Below, one piece after another: positions 1 through 10,565 of a DNA stretch of 64,000 nt (the stretch's first letter is position 1; each line of letters opens with the position of its first letter). Position numbers and translations under genes: made by a program. Under the pieces are notes generated by a model that was not told the origin of the DNA, ran no database searches, and worked only from the letters and a program-made list of their open reading frames with translations. Origin of the DNA: Phialocephala subalpina (lineage: Eukaryota > Ascomycota > Leotiomycetes > Helotiales > Mollisiaceae); the NCBI GenBank assembly GCA_900073065.1, contig FJOG01000014.1:1042803-1106802 (forward strand). The letters run 5' to 3'.

Positions 1-1716
1 AACTCAGCTGGCAATGTCGAGATGTGTTTCGATTGTCAGTATGATCTTGTTCGAGAGAGGGATATGAATTGAATAAGTGAAGTATGAATAGGATTACGAT
101 TGGGACTTGAAAAATTAGTCACCATTATACCGTTTTGAAGCAAAGGCGAATTTGAATCTTGACTGCACAATCTGCACTGCTGACTTTCGAGTGACAAAAT
201 AACGGCCGGGTAATTGCCACTAGCTAACAATGAATGAATCCAACAGCTTCAAATACCCATTCTCAGACTCATCTGAAGTCTATGTCTTTTCTCACACTCT
301 AGAAATTAAGTTTCTCAGAAATGCCCCTTTTGCTGCTCGCTTCGGTGGTATCACGTTCGCCGCCATCTTCCTTCGGTCTGGCCCCTGGTGACATCCAGGA
401 TCGAGGGAGGCGGCTGCAGAGAATTCATGATATGAGAAATACATATGATCACCTGTAACGTGACGGTTTGCGCAAAAATCGTGGAAGCCGACAAAAGCTT
501 CTCAAATAAAGTTTCGGTTCAGCCCACTAAGAGCCGCATTCACCCGCATGGATCACCCGTTGCACCTTCCGTGCCCGATTCGACTCGACAAAGTGTTGTG
601 CGGTTTGAGTCGGCATTTGGTTTGCGATATGCAACATAACCTAGCCATGTATTTCTGTTGCAGATCGATGGTGCTGTACACTTGCAAGCTATGCTATTCT
701 GGCCAAGAAACGTGCAACCTTAAGTTGGAAATGGAAATCTGGGACCTGATACCCAATGGCACTCCCAAATCAGCTAGCCTCTGGCACGTGCCTCACACAG
801 TCATATCTCCCAAGCATACCTTATAAATTTAAATAAACACAGTGTTCTCTAAGTATAGCCGTCTGCTTCTTGGTGTAACGACCAAGTCGCATGGCCAAGA
901 CCGCATACTTGCTCCTTCAAAAAAATGGTATGGCCAGCCGTTTTTCCAGCTCTCCTACGTTACCTCTGGGAGTGACAAGTTTTTCACTTCTATTTACTAC
1001 TGTTTTGCAATCTTTTTGGAGGATATTACTGCAAGGTTTTGTAAGATCTCAATTTTTGAGGAGGAAGGCGCAAAGCAAGGCGAGGAAGAAGGCGGGGAGC
1101 GAAGACAGAATCTGATGTGGGCTTGAATACCTTTTGATACTGATCCGAACGAAAACTATATGGAATGACAGCAGTGGGGGTGTCGAAGGCCAAAATAACG
1201 TTTTGTTGACGCAGCGACACAAACCCATCTTCAGACCTCTCTCCTCTCCCGCCTCTGAGAAAAACTCCTCGAAGGACTGTCATGAATTCGTTACTTCATA
1301 CAATTTGAGTAGCTTGTGGAGGCTCTGCGGATCTGGAAGCGAGGCCATTGACGAGAAGACGAACTCTCTCGCCTATCATGCGATACGCACACCAAGTCCT
1401 CGAACTCCTTGCAAGCGAAGTGCTTGACAATCGACGGTGTCTTCGCTTAAGTCTACGATGCGCAACAAATCGAGGAACTTTAGATACTAAGGAGATGCTG
1501 CAGAGGACGTAGGTTGGTATCAACTAGCAAAAAGCAGGTACATGCGAAGAATACAACAGAATATACGACTGTAAGATTGAATGTGAGGGTAAACAAAACA
1601 CGAGGAACACAGAAAGAAATGACCACCCGACCACACACGTAGAGCATTAGACAAAAGGCGGAATCTTTATACATAATGTACAGTATACCTACAAGCATTC
1701 CCTTTCCAGTCCACAT
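1..1716. other. Intergenic, no supported gene
   Basis: Only short open frames of about 100 codons or fewer occur on either strand, with no recognisable domain and no frame that continues across plausible splice sites. The right-hand part must hold the 3' untranslated region of GUF1, whose stop codon lies at the border. A CACGTG hexamer is at 785-790. I see nothing else that can be named. Confidence 0.6.
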
Positions 1717-3699
1717 CTACTTAGCCAAGAACTTTTGGAACGCCTTATGATCAATCGTAATATTCCCCACAGCCTTAAGCTTTTTTCTTCCCTCCTTCTG
1801 CTTCTCAAGCAACTTTCTCCTCCGACTAATATCCGATGCATGCAGCTTCGCCAACACATCCTTCCTGAACGGCTTAATCGTCTCTCTCGCTACAATCCTC
1901 TTTCCCGCCGTAGCTTGAATGATGACCTCGAACATCTGTCTATCGACATGCTCTTTGAACTTCTTGACCCATTGTCTACCAATGCGTTCGACCTGAGATG
2001 TATGCACGACTCGAGCGACAGCATCAACGGGCTCTTTGTTGACTAGAAGTTGCATTTTTGTAATGCTGCTACGTCGGAAACCGGCATCTTCATAGTCGAG
2101 ACTTGCGTAACCTTTCGTGGCGCCTTTCAGCTTGCCGAAGAAGTCGTCTACGAGTTGTGCAAGAGGCAGGTCGTACTTCAGGATGACTTGGGTGGCAGTG
2201 AAGAAGTTGAGCTCTTTCTGCTCGCCACGATTGGCTTCGCAGAGTTCGATAACCTTTCCGAGGTATTCTTCTGGGAGAGTAATGGTTGCGGCGACGTAGG
2301 GTTCTTGAAGTTCTGCGATGAATTGACTCTTAACGTCTGTATCAGGAAAGTTGGTTGGAGACTGGATGATCTCTTCTCTTCCATCAGTCCAGAGTACTCT
2401 GAAGGGCACAGTTGGTGGTGTGATGATGATGCTGGCTCCGTGTTCTTGTCGTAAGCGGTCTTCGAAGACAGAGCAGTGGAGAGTTCCGAGAAATCCTAAC
2501 CTCCAGCCTGCACCTAATGCTTCTGAAGCCTCTTTATGTAGAGTGACACTTCTGTCGTTGAGGACAATCTGGTTGATCGAATCTTCCAGGTGGCCAAAAT
2601 CACTTTGATCAACAGGGAATGCTGACACAAAGACCATGGACTTAGGCTCCTCAAATCCAGGGTATGCCTCCACCAAATGTTCAGATCCAACAGTCGTGTA
2701 TGTATCTCCACTCAACGCCTCCTGGCTCTTCTTCATGCCAGGGTTGAAGTAAATATACCCCACCTGTCCAGCTCTCAAGCTACTTTGCGGGGTCTGATCA
2801 GGATACATCATCCCAACCTCACCCACATAGTACTTCAGCCCCGTCGCAAACGAAACAACCTGATCTCCCGCCTTGACCGTCCCATCGAAAATCCTCACCA
2901 GCAGAATAACCCCTTTATAATTATCATACCAAGAATCCACAAGCAACAACCTCAACGGCTTCTTATGATCCCCGATCGGACACGGAATCTGCTCTATCAC
3001 CGCCGGCAGAATCTTCTCCACATGCAGACCCGTCTTCGCAGAGACCAACACTGCGTTCTCAGGCTTCAACTCAAATGCAGTCTGCATCTGCTCCACCGCC
3101 CTCTCACTATCCGCATGCGGGAGATCAATCTTATTTACCACCGGCACCAACACCAACCCCTGACTGAATGCCAAATAGAAATTCGCCACAGTCTGAGCCT
3201 GCACACCTTGACTTGCATCAACGAGCAAGAGCGCTCCTCCACAACTTGCGTAACTCCTCGAGACTTCAGCTCTGAAATCTACATGTCCGGGTGTGTCGAC
3301 TAGATGCAACAGGTAATCTTCTCCTTTGTAATTGTAGAGCATAGAACATGTTTGCGCCTTGACAGTGATTCCACGCTCGCGCTCAACATCTAGCTTGTCA
3401 AGAATCTGTTTATTGCCTCCGGGTTCAATCGTGCCTGTGAGTTCGAGAAGACGGTCGCTGAGCGTCGATTTCCCATGGTCGACGTGTGCTACTATACAGA
3501 AGTTTCGAAATCGCTCGATTGGTATGTCTTTGATCCGGCGCTCGAGGTCGGAGACGGGTTTGGAGGGTGAGGCATGGCGTGCTATCGAGGTAGTAAAGGT
3601 TCGGAGAGGCGAGGAAGAGAGAGGTATGAGGAATTGGGAGGCATATTGAACCCGGAGGGAGCTAGGGAGCCGGAGGAGGGAGAGTGGACATCGCTGCAT
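1717..3699 (-). CDS. GUF1: Mitochondrial translation factor GUF1 (EF4/LepA family GTPase)
   Basis: Intronless gene for a 660-residue protein of the LepA/EF4 family. These GTPases bind the mitochondrial ribosome and promote back-translocation or fidelity, mainly under stress. A basic, Ser/Arg-rich N-terminus with few acids fits a mitochondrial presequence of about 45 residues. It is followed by the GTPase domain with the G1 motif AHVDHGKST near residue 70, DTPGHVDF near 135 and NKID near 190, then EF-G-like domains and the LepA C-terminal domain, which ends in a Lys-rich tail. The open frame extends upstream to 3750, but the codon there is TTG; the first ATG is at 3699 and gives the usual family length. 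It is divergent from MAD2 with 190 bp between the two ATGs. Identity is secure; import is inferred from composition. Confidence 0.96.
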   Translation of the reverse strand: MQRCPLSLLRLPSSLRVQYASQFLIPLSSSPLRTFTTSIARHASPSKPVSDLERRIKDIPIERFRNFCIVAHVDHGKSTLSDRLLELTGTIEPGGNKQILDKLDVERERGITVKAQTCSMLYNYKGEDYLLHLVDTPGHVDFRAEVSRSYASCGGALLLVDASQGVQAQTVANFYLAFSQGLVLVPVVNKIDLPHADSERAVEQMQTAFELKPENAVLVSAKTGLHVEKILPAVIEQIPCPIGDHKKPLRLLLVDSWYDNYKGVILLVRIFDGTVKAGDQVVSFATGLKYYVGEVGMMYPDQTPQSSLRAGQVGYIYFNPGMKKSQEALSGDTYTTVGSEHLVEAYPGFEEPKSMVFVSAFPVDQSDFGHLEDSINQIVLNDRSVTLHKEASEALGAGWRLGFLGTLHCSVFEDRLRQEHGASIIITPPTVPFRVLWTDGREEIIQSPTNFPDTDVKSQFIAELQEPYVAATITLPEEYLGKVIELCEANRGEQKELNFFTATQVILKYDLPLAQLVDDFFGKLKGATKGYASLDYEDAGFRRSSITKMQLLVNKEPVDAVARVVHTSQVERIGRQWVKKFKEHVDRQMFEVIIQATAGKRIVARETIKPFRKDVLAKLHASDISRRRKLLEKQKEGRKKLKAVGNITIDHKAFQKFLAK

Positions 3700-3889
3700 A
3701 GAGACGAATGCTGGGAATGTCAATTGGCGTGCTGGACTTTGGCTGCTCAAAAAATTATTGAAGCTTGAGAGAGGTGCGATTCAATTGGCGGAAAACAGCC
3801 GATTGCTGGGTCAACCATTGTCAACACCATTTCGTCCAAACTTCAGAACAATCAATCGCAAGAACAATTGACGAAAACAAGCCGAAAAC
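3700..3889. promoter_or_regulatory. Shared divergent promoter, GUF1/MAD2
   Basis: Only 190 bp separate the start codons of two genes transcribed in opposite directions, so both core promoters and both 5' leaders must lie here. It holds a short CAATTG-rich stretch. I saw no specific factor site that I would defend. Confidence 0.5.
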
Positions 3890-4787
3890 ATGTCTGTCGA
3901 ACGAGAGAAAGATAAATCGAAGGTCCATAAGCTCTCGCTGAAAGGTACGGTCTCTGCCATTCATCTACGAGCATCAATAACAGCTGTACAGGATCTTCCA
4001 AGCTGGTCGCAGAATTCGTACGTCTTGCGCGCACTGTCACGTCGAATCCATACTAACACCCACAGTTCCAATACTCCATAAACACAATCCTGTACGCTCC
4101 CTCCCCCTCCAAGAATCCTGAACCCAGCTAACAAAAACCTGCAGATTCCAACGAGGCGTCTACCCCGCCGAAGACTTCACCGCCGTGAAGAAATATGGCC
4201 TCACGATGCTCGTATCCTCCGATGACCAAGTCAAAGCCTACATCAAGAAGATCATGTCCCAGCTCGACAAATGGATGATCGGAGGCAAGATCTCGAAATT
4301 AGTGGTGGTGATTACGAGTAAGGATACGGGAGAGCATGTTGAGAGGTGGCAGTTTGATGTGCAGATCTTTAATAAGGGGAGTAAGAAGGGGAGCTCGAAG
4401 AGAGTGGCGGATAAGGAGAATGCTGCGCCTGAGTGAGTGTCCCTTTCCTGGCTTGAAGATTGGGGAGTTTGCGGGTGATTGGAAGCTGACTGGGATGATA
4501 GAGACGCTTCACCTGTTCCAGCACCAGAGAAAACCGAAGCAGAGATACAGTCAGAGATTCAATCCATCTTCCGACAAATTACAGCTTCAGTAACTTTCCT
4601 CCCACAATTAGAAGGCGACTGCACATTCAATGTCCTGGTATACGCGGACGCAGATTCAGAGGTGCCTATGGAGTGGGGTGACAGCGATGCGAAGGAGATC
4701 AAGAATGGGGAGAAGGTGCAATTGAGGAGTTTCAGTACGACAAATCACAAGGTGGATACGCTTGTCAGTTACAGAGTTGGCACTTGA
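3890..4787 (+). CDS. MAD2: Spindle assembly checkpoint protein MAD2 (HORMA domain)
   Basis: Five-exon gene: 3890-3944, 3992-4017, 4066-4091, 4145-4432 and 4502-4787, giving 226 residues. MAD2 is the HORMA-domain checkpoint protein that binds Mad1 and Cdc20 at unattached kinetochores and blocks APC/C. The reconstructed N-terminus runs through SLKGSSKLVAEFFQYSINT, then LFQRGVYP and the YGLTMLVSSD block, which are hallmark MAD2 segments. The C-terminal safety-belt region ends in LVSYRVGT. All introns are GT-AG, and two internal exons are only 26 nt. A Lys/Ser-rich insertion around residues 120-140 (just before intron 4) is a little longer than in yeast. The last intron was placed so that the frame joins at 4432/4502, with a CTGAC branch site just upstream of the acceptor. 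It converges on the PPR-like gene, 247 bp away. Confidence 0.93.
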
Positions 4788-5034
4788 AGAGTTGAGATAA
4801 GGATGGGTGTTGGGAACGGATGGAGTTTGGTATGGATTCTTGTTTATGTTTTCATGATTGTGTCACTAGGAATGGGGCGCCTGTGTATAACTTGAGCGGA
4901 TAATTTGCTTCGTATAGGTTGGTATCATACACATACTATCGTACTTCCATTTACCTAAACGCCTGTGATATGATACAAAGCTTGTATACAGCAAGGAACA
5001 TTGCACCAATGCCCAAATCTGTCCCGACCCAAGG

Positions 5035-7656
5035 CTACAAATACATACGCCATTCCTTCCCATCATGGATAACACGGACGGGAATCTGCTCTGCGCCGTA
5101 CACCAGCGATTTAAGACTCTTATACTTATAGTTTGGCGAGTTTGGCAGCTCCTTCGCAATACGGAGTGCCTGAAGCCTTTTCGGGCCTCCAGAGTCGCCC
5201 CCGTCGGATGCCAGTTCCTTGATCGAATCAGTCCTCGTTCTCGTCCTTTTCCAGTAATGGTCACGCCTCAACGCTATGCTCAACATCTCCACAAGGGAAT
5301 GCTCAGGTATGTAAGTGACAGGCCGTCGAGGAAATTGCAGATCGAGCCAAAACTCCTTCTCTACAAGCCGCAAATGCTCTCGGAAGTCTTCATAAATCCA
5401 ATCCTCCAAGAGCGGTTTCCTCCTCAATGGTATAGGGAGAATCTTCGAACCCTCCTTCATTAGTTCCGGCTTTCGAAGCGTGATGATCTTCGCCTTCAAC
5501 TGCTTCCTTTGCTCCCGCTCTTCACGCGTGTCTTTCTTTATCAAGATACCGGGGGTGTCCTGATCCTTGGAGTTCACCAAGCGGTCAATGTGTCGAATGG
5601 GATGTCCCTCCAGGCTTCCGCCAATTATGACAGATCCGGCACTGAATTCCCAGCGACGCTTCGCACTTCTGGGGTTCCTTTTGAGGGTCCCAAGCGACAC
5701 TGAGTCCCATGACCGATAAGCTGCGTTGAATGTCCATGCCTCCAGAAGGCTTTTCCGTACAAGATCTCGCATATCAAAATTAGTCATATTCTGCAAACAA
5801 GCATATTTCCATACAACTTTCGCCACATTGTGACTATGGGTATGCCATGCCAGGTCGAAAAGTTTTCGAAAAGTCTCCTTGTCCGGTTGGAAATCCCAGC
5901 TACGAGGAATCTGCTTCAAGAGCTCGATTGCTCCTTCAAGGTTCTTAGTCTGCCTGCAGTGCTGGAGGATGGTGTTTATGGAGTAGTTATCGATCTTAAT
6001 GAACCGAGAGTCCATGAAATGAAGAAAGTCCCAGCAACGGGATATGAGCCCACGGGATCCAAGTTCGTGGAGGATGTGGTTGGCGCTGGACTGGGTAAGC
6101 CATTCTCGTCCATATCGGGAGTCCATATGGGAGGTGAAGGCTTCTTGGTCCTGAAATGCATCGAGCGACAGTTGAATTTCTGGCCTGACCAATTGTTCGC
6201 AAACAGCTTTCATCGTAGACTTATGCCGTAAAAGACCCTTATGTTTCATTGCGCTTGCCACATAGACCTTCATTTTGAAATGGTATAAAGTCATCATGAA
6301 GCTATTCCAAGTTTCACCGTTTGGACTGAAACCTCGCCGGAGCATCAGGTGAAGGATGAAATGGAAGAGATGAAGATCTTCCTGTTTCGCGGCACCGCGA
6401 AGCATGATGTTGAATGTCTCTGGGGTGAGTTTTATCTTCATCAGCTCCATGCGGACGAACAAAACACGGACATCTTCAATTTTATTGACTTTGACGAAGT
6501 ATCGAAGAGCCTCATGGCAAGCTGTCCGTGTAATCGCAGCTCTGCAAGCTTCATCTGGCTCTTTGAAAAGATCTCGAAGCATATCAAGATGTTGGTCCCA
6601 GTATTGGCGTTGCTTCGTCCCAAGATTGTTAGGGAGCTCAATACTTGTCAAGGCCTTGACATACTTCAAAAACGAAGCTTGTGTCCAAGAACATGGCTTT
6701 GGTATCTTCTCCGGCAGCGTAGGATCAGCTTTGCTTCGATCAGTCGAGATGACTGACCGTATTTTCACCTCATTGGCGGTTTCCGGAGCAGATGGCTGCG
6801 ATTCCACGAGTGAAAGTTGAAGAATTTCGGTCATCATGAACTTGGCACCTGGAGCGATGCGGATGATATCTGCAAGGGTTCTGGCAATGGCATTCTTCGA
6901 ACCGGACACAATAAAAGCTCCAGAACCGTGCTTGAGACCTAGACCCGGACCTAGCCCAACAGAGCACCCATAGCTGTTGCCAATATCCCATATACAATTG
7001 TCAAGACCAGTGAGCAGCTCTTTGGCGGCGTCTTCGGGAACGACGACTTGTATCTGCCTGTCTAACCACCGACCTTGGTAGATAGTGGTCTCGAGCAATC
7101 TATCGAGGACCAAACGCCAATCTGGAACCCAGTTTTCTGTCCTTTCCCTCCTCCATTCTTGGTATTCTTCTCGTATTGAATGAGCACTGATCTGAGACTT
7201 CTCTCGTTCGTACGCCGTGCTGAGAATTTGGCTCACTCTTCGCTCAATATCTGCCAAAGTCGATGAAGGGTCTGGGGCTTCGATGGGTGGTGTTGGGAAT
7301 ACGATATCGCCGACAAGTGCATCGGAGCCTGGACTCTTTGCGAATTGAGGTGGATCTGGCGAGACGGCCAAAGGTCGATACCGAAGTATTTCAGGTTTGG
7401 AAGGGCGTTGGGATACCTTGGGGCCATCTTTTTGAGTCGTAAGAGAAGTTCGTTTCGAGTTCGTTGACGGGTTGTGGTTTGCCGTGTTCGATTCGCTAGC
7501 ATTTATGCTGGGCCTGGTTGCTGCTGCTGGAGAAGCAGTTGAAGAATTTCTGACCCATTGCGGATAAAGGAACAATAAAGGCTCCCTGGGAGTCGAGACT
7601 AGACTGGCAATCACTGCGGCCTTGCCCCGTTTCGCGATACGACTTCCCAGGGACAT
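5035..7656 (-). CDS. Mitochondrial pentatricopeptide-repeat-like protein, function unknown
   Basis: Intronless frame of 873 residues starting at a true ATG. The N-terminus is basic and acid-poor, consistent with a mitochondrial presequence. Residues of about 205-270 contain a Gly-rich segment (SVGLGPGLG, then SGSKNAIARTLADI) that looks like a KH-type fold, which is a guess. From about 380 to 600 there are helical repeats with PPR character, for example TFNIMLRGAAKQEDLHLF, SFMMTLYHF and NTILQHCRQTKNLEGAIELL. The C-terminal third is basic. PPR proteins in fungal mitochondria bind specific organellar transcripts for stability or translation; that role is inferred from the family. I cannot assign an ortholog. 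It is divergent from the Zn2Cys6 gene (319 bp apart) and convergent with MAD2. Confidence 0.8.
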   Translation of the reverse strand: MSLGSRIAKRGKAAVIASLVSTPREPLLFLYPQWVRNSSTASPAAATRPSINASESNTANHNPSTNSKRTSLTTQKDGPKVSQRPSKPEILRYRPLAVSPDPPQFAKSPGSDALVGDIVFPTPPIEAPDPSSTLADIERRVSQILSTAYEREKSQISAHSIREEYQEWRRERTENWVPDWRLVLDRLLETTIYQGRWLDRQIQVVVPEDAAKELLTGLDNCIWDIGNSYGCSVGLGPGLGLKHGSGAFIVSGSKNAIARTLADIIRIAPGAKFMMTEILQLSLVESQPSAPETANEVKIRSVISTDRSKADPTLPEKIPKPCSWTQASFLKYVKALTSIELPNNLGTKQRQYWDQHLDMLRDLFKEPDEACRAAITRTACHEALRYFVKVNKIEDVRVLFVRMELMKIKLTPETFNIMLRGAAKQEDLHLFHFILHLMLRRGFSPNGETWNSFMMTLYHFKMKVYVASAMKHKGLLRHKSTMKAVCEQLVRPEIQLSLDAFQDQEAFTSHMDSRYGREWLTQSSANHILHELGSRGLISRCWDFLHFMDSRFIKIDNYSINTILQHCRQTKNLEGAIELLKQIPRSWDFQPDKETFRKLFDLAWHTHSHNVAKVVWKYACLQNMTNFDMRDLVRKSLLEAWTFNAAYRSWDSVSLGTLKRNPRSAKRRWEFSAGSVIIGGSLEGHPIRHIDRLVNSKDQDTPGILIKKDTREEREQRKQLKAKIITLRKPELMKEGSKILPIPLRRKPLLEDWIYEDFREHLRLVEKEFWLDLQFPRRPVTYIPEHSLVEMLSIALRRDHYWKRTRTRTDSIKELASDGGDSGGPKRLQALRIAKELPNSPNYKYKSLKSLVYGAEQIPVRVIHDGKEWRMYL

Positions 7657-7975
7657 TCGCTATGATGTGGGCATTGTGTTCGGGGTTGTTGTTTTGATGC
7701 TCGTAACTTGAGCTCGAAAAAAATATTTCGCGACAACTTTAAGTCGCGACGAAAGGGGTTGCACGTGACAATGGACTTCACGGCCTCCCAGAGTTCACAA
7801 TTGTAGGGGGCGCAGGTGCTCTTTGTTGGAACGAGGCACTCCTCTCAAGTCGGGTAGATACGGATACATAAGATCCTAACTTAAGGCACCACTTCAACAC
7901 AATCCGTTTCTAACGACATTGGCTCCACCCAACCTGGCCTTCTATCAACCTTGTTCTACATCAACGGCTGTCTAC
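7657..7975. promoter_or_regulatory. Divergent promoter, PPR-like gene / Zn2Cys6 factor
   Basis: A 319-bp gap between two oppositely oriented start codons. It contains CACGTGAC at 7762-7769, an E-box-like core bound by bHLH factors in fungi. Which of the two genes it serves cannot be told from sequence. Confidence 0.4.
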
Positions 7976-10413
7976 ATGGAACGTATACACCTCGCAGCGG
8001 ATGACCTAGGTCACGGTGGAGCCGTGCACTCTTCGCAATCAAGTTCTCCTGTCCAGAAGCGGAACCGAACTCAACTGAGCTGTGCTAGCTGCCGCCATGG
8101 CAAGCTCAAATGTAACCGACAGCAACCCTGCTCGCAATGTGTTCGAAAGGGGAGAGCATCACAGTGCACCTTTCCTATGTCAACGCGGAAGCCTGTAGTC
8201 AGCTTGCAAAACAGATTGAAGCATCTTGAAAGTTTAGTGAAAGATGCCATGACAGCTCAAAATCCGGCTGCTCAGGGGGCTCTTGCAAATTCTCCTGGTA
8301 TACCAAATGGAAGCGGATCTGCTTCAAGCGGTAGCGTACATATTCCTTCGAGTCTCCATGGTCAAGATCAGGCCAACGGGCAACAAACTCCCGCGTCTGG
8401 TCAAGTGCTTCTTAGCAAAGGACAAACATATGTGGGAGCAACTCACTGGGCGGCTATACTCGAAGACGCAAGGACACCCTCCTTACCAATTTCTATATAC
8501 TAACATATCACAGATAGAAGAAGTGAAAGGTTTCTTCGAGGAGTCTCTCGAGGGCGCCGACCGAGGGCGCAGTAGCCACTACAACTCACTTCTGTGGAAC
8601 GTCGGATTGCCTTCAGGAAAAGCAGATATGCTGGCGAATCTTCCCCCACGGCTTGCTGTGGATCGTCTAATATCTCGTTACTTCAACTCTGCTAGTCCGG
8701 CTTTATGTAAGATCTTCACTAAAACGCAACTCTCCTCCCGCTAACGACTTTTCAGTCATCATTCACAGACCTACGTTCAATAAACACTATCGCCAGTTTT
8801 GGCTGGATCCGGAAGACACTCCGATCATCTTTATTGGCCTCCTCTATGCATTTATCACATTAGCTACCCTCTCTGGTCTTGCTTCAGGAGAGGTTCATCC
8901 GGATAGTCGTGGCACACCTTATGAGATGCTTCGGGCCTATAAGGAGAATTGTGTACAATGCCTTGTACTCTCAGACTACACCAAGCCGACTCGATACACC
9001 TTGGAAACCATGATGATTTATGGGGAAGTCGAGTTTTTGATGAGTCGAGATGATCAGGTCCAGTGCTACTTATTGATGGGCGTCGCTGTCAGACTGGCAC
9101 TTCGCATGGGTCTTCATCGCGATTCGAGTAAGATTGGGACACATTTCACTCCATTTGAAGCAGAATCTCGACGACGCATGTGGTATCATATCAATCAGCT
9201 GGATCTTCTAGCCAGTTTTCACAATGGCCTCCCTGGGATGATACAAACAATCGAGAGCGATACACTACCTCCGCGCAACTTACTGGATGAAGACTTCGAT
9301 GAAGATTGCACAGAATTGCCCCCATCTCGCCCCGAATCAGAAATGACGCCCATGTCTTATGCTCTTTGTAAAGGCAGGTTAAGCGACGAAGCTGGGAAGA
9401 TTATGGCCATAGCCAACAAACTCCAACTTCCGCCGTTCGGCGAAGTACTGAAATTGGATTTATCATTACGTGAAGCATACGACAAGGTTCCACCGCAACT
9501 TCGACTTGACGAATCCGAGATCACTGTGACAGACTCACCAAGTACTATCCTCAAACGTTTTAGTGTATCAGTGCTTTTCGAAAAGAGTCGATGTATGCTC
9601 CATCGAAAGTTCCTTATGAAGGCTAGGGAACATCCAGAGTATCAATATTCGATGCAAGCAGGACTTGATGCTTCAATGAAAATCCTACATCGCCAGGGCC
9701 TCATACACCAAGCTGCATCTCCTGGAGGTCCATTAGCACTTAACCGATGGTTTCTCTCTTCCCTCTCGACGCACAGTTTTCTACTCGCAGCTATGATCAT
9801 CTACCTTAACGTCATGAACGGTATCAAAGATCCAAACAGCACAAACCCAACCGAGATTCAGGCAGGTTTTAATGCGCTTGAAATGTCGCGCAACAATTGA
9901 GAGGCGGCTTTAAGTCTTTCTCCTGAAGCAAAGAGGGCCTCTCTGGTACTTATTGGTATGGTCGACAAGGTTTATCAGGCACTAGGAAGGCAACCTCCAC
10001 CAAAAGACAGACCTGTTATTGGTCTTGAAAGGGACTTTCCCAGCCGAAGTACGAATGACATATCGCAGTTATCACTAATAGGTGAGCTTTCTAATAGCAA
10101 TGCTTCTGTGATTGATTCTTCGGGCTCACCAGTGATAGATAATTCTGCCACCCAATATCACAGCTTCGACAAAGAAGAGCAAGGCTTGTCTTTTAGCCAC
10201 ACGACAGACAGCACTACTCCGTCTACTAGATTAACAATACCTCCCGACCTAGATATGGGGATGCAGGCGAACTCTTTCGAATCGATGTTAAACATCCCCA
10301 ATGACTTCGACTGGGAGTTGTTCGACACTCAAATTCGGCCACAAGTATCCGCTATTCAAGACGCGTCAGGTGATTTTTTCTCTCTAACACTTTCAAATGG
10401 CCCTTCGATGTAG
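7976..10413 (+). CDS. Zn2Cys6 transcription factor with in-frame TGA at 9898-9900
   Basis: Exons 7976-8467, 8514-8706 and 8756-10413. The upstream open frame begins at a non-ATG codon, so I start at the ATG at 7976. Residues 36-64 form a fungal Zn2Cys6 DNA-binding cluster with spacing C-x2-C-x6-C-x5-C-x2-C-x8-C, followed by a short linker. A fungal-specific transcription factor domain begins after HRPTFNKHY and includes VRLALRMGLHRD and RRRMWYHI. The first intron uses a GC donor. After codon 609 the frame meets TGA at 9898-9900, yet the same frame continues with family-like sequence (EAALSLSPEAKRASLVLIGMVDKVY) for 170 more codons to the TAG at 10411-10413. The stop is probably a mutated Trp codon (TGG to TGA), a sequencing error or, less likely, a readthrough site. 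Without readthrough the product is 609 residues. Confidence 0.85.
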
Positions 10414-10565
10414 TTTTTCATCGTGTCCCCTGCTCAAGGTTTTGGGCAATGATCAGCCAAGGAAGGATTTCATCTCAAGTGTACATATCATTAATGATCA
10501 ATGTTTGTTACCTATTATTCAAGTCCCAAAGTCCCGCTATGCACCTGTGACGCCACGCTGAGATG

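Noticed and set aside
2677..3303. 208-codon plus-strand frame opposite GUF1
   Set aside because: Antisense to a highly conserved gene, with no recognised domain; its openness follows from GUF1 codon use.
9864..9912. Possible intron removing the TGA in the Zn2Cys6 gene
   Set aside because: Donor GTTTTA and acceptor TTTAAG are weak, and the join shifts the downstream frame, destroying the family-like C-terminal part.
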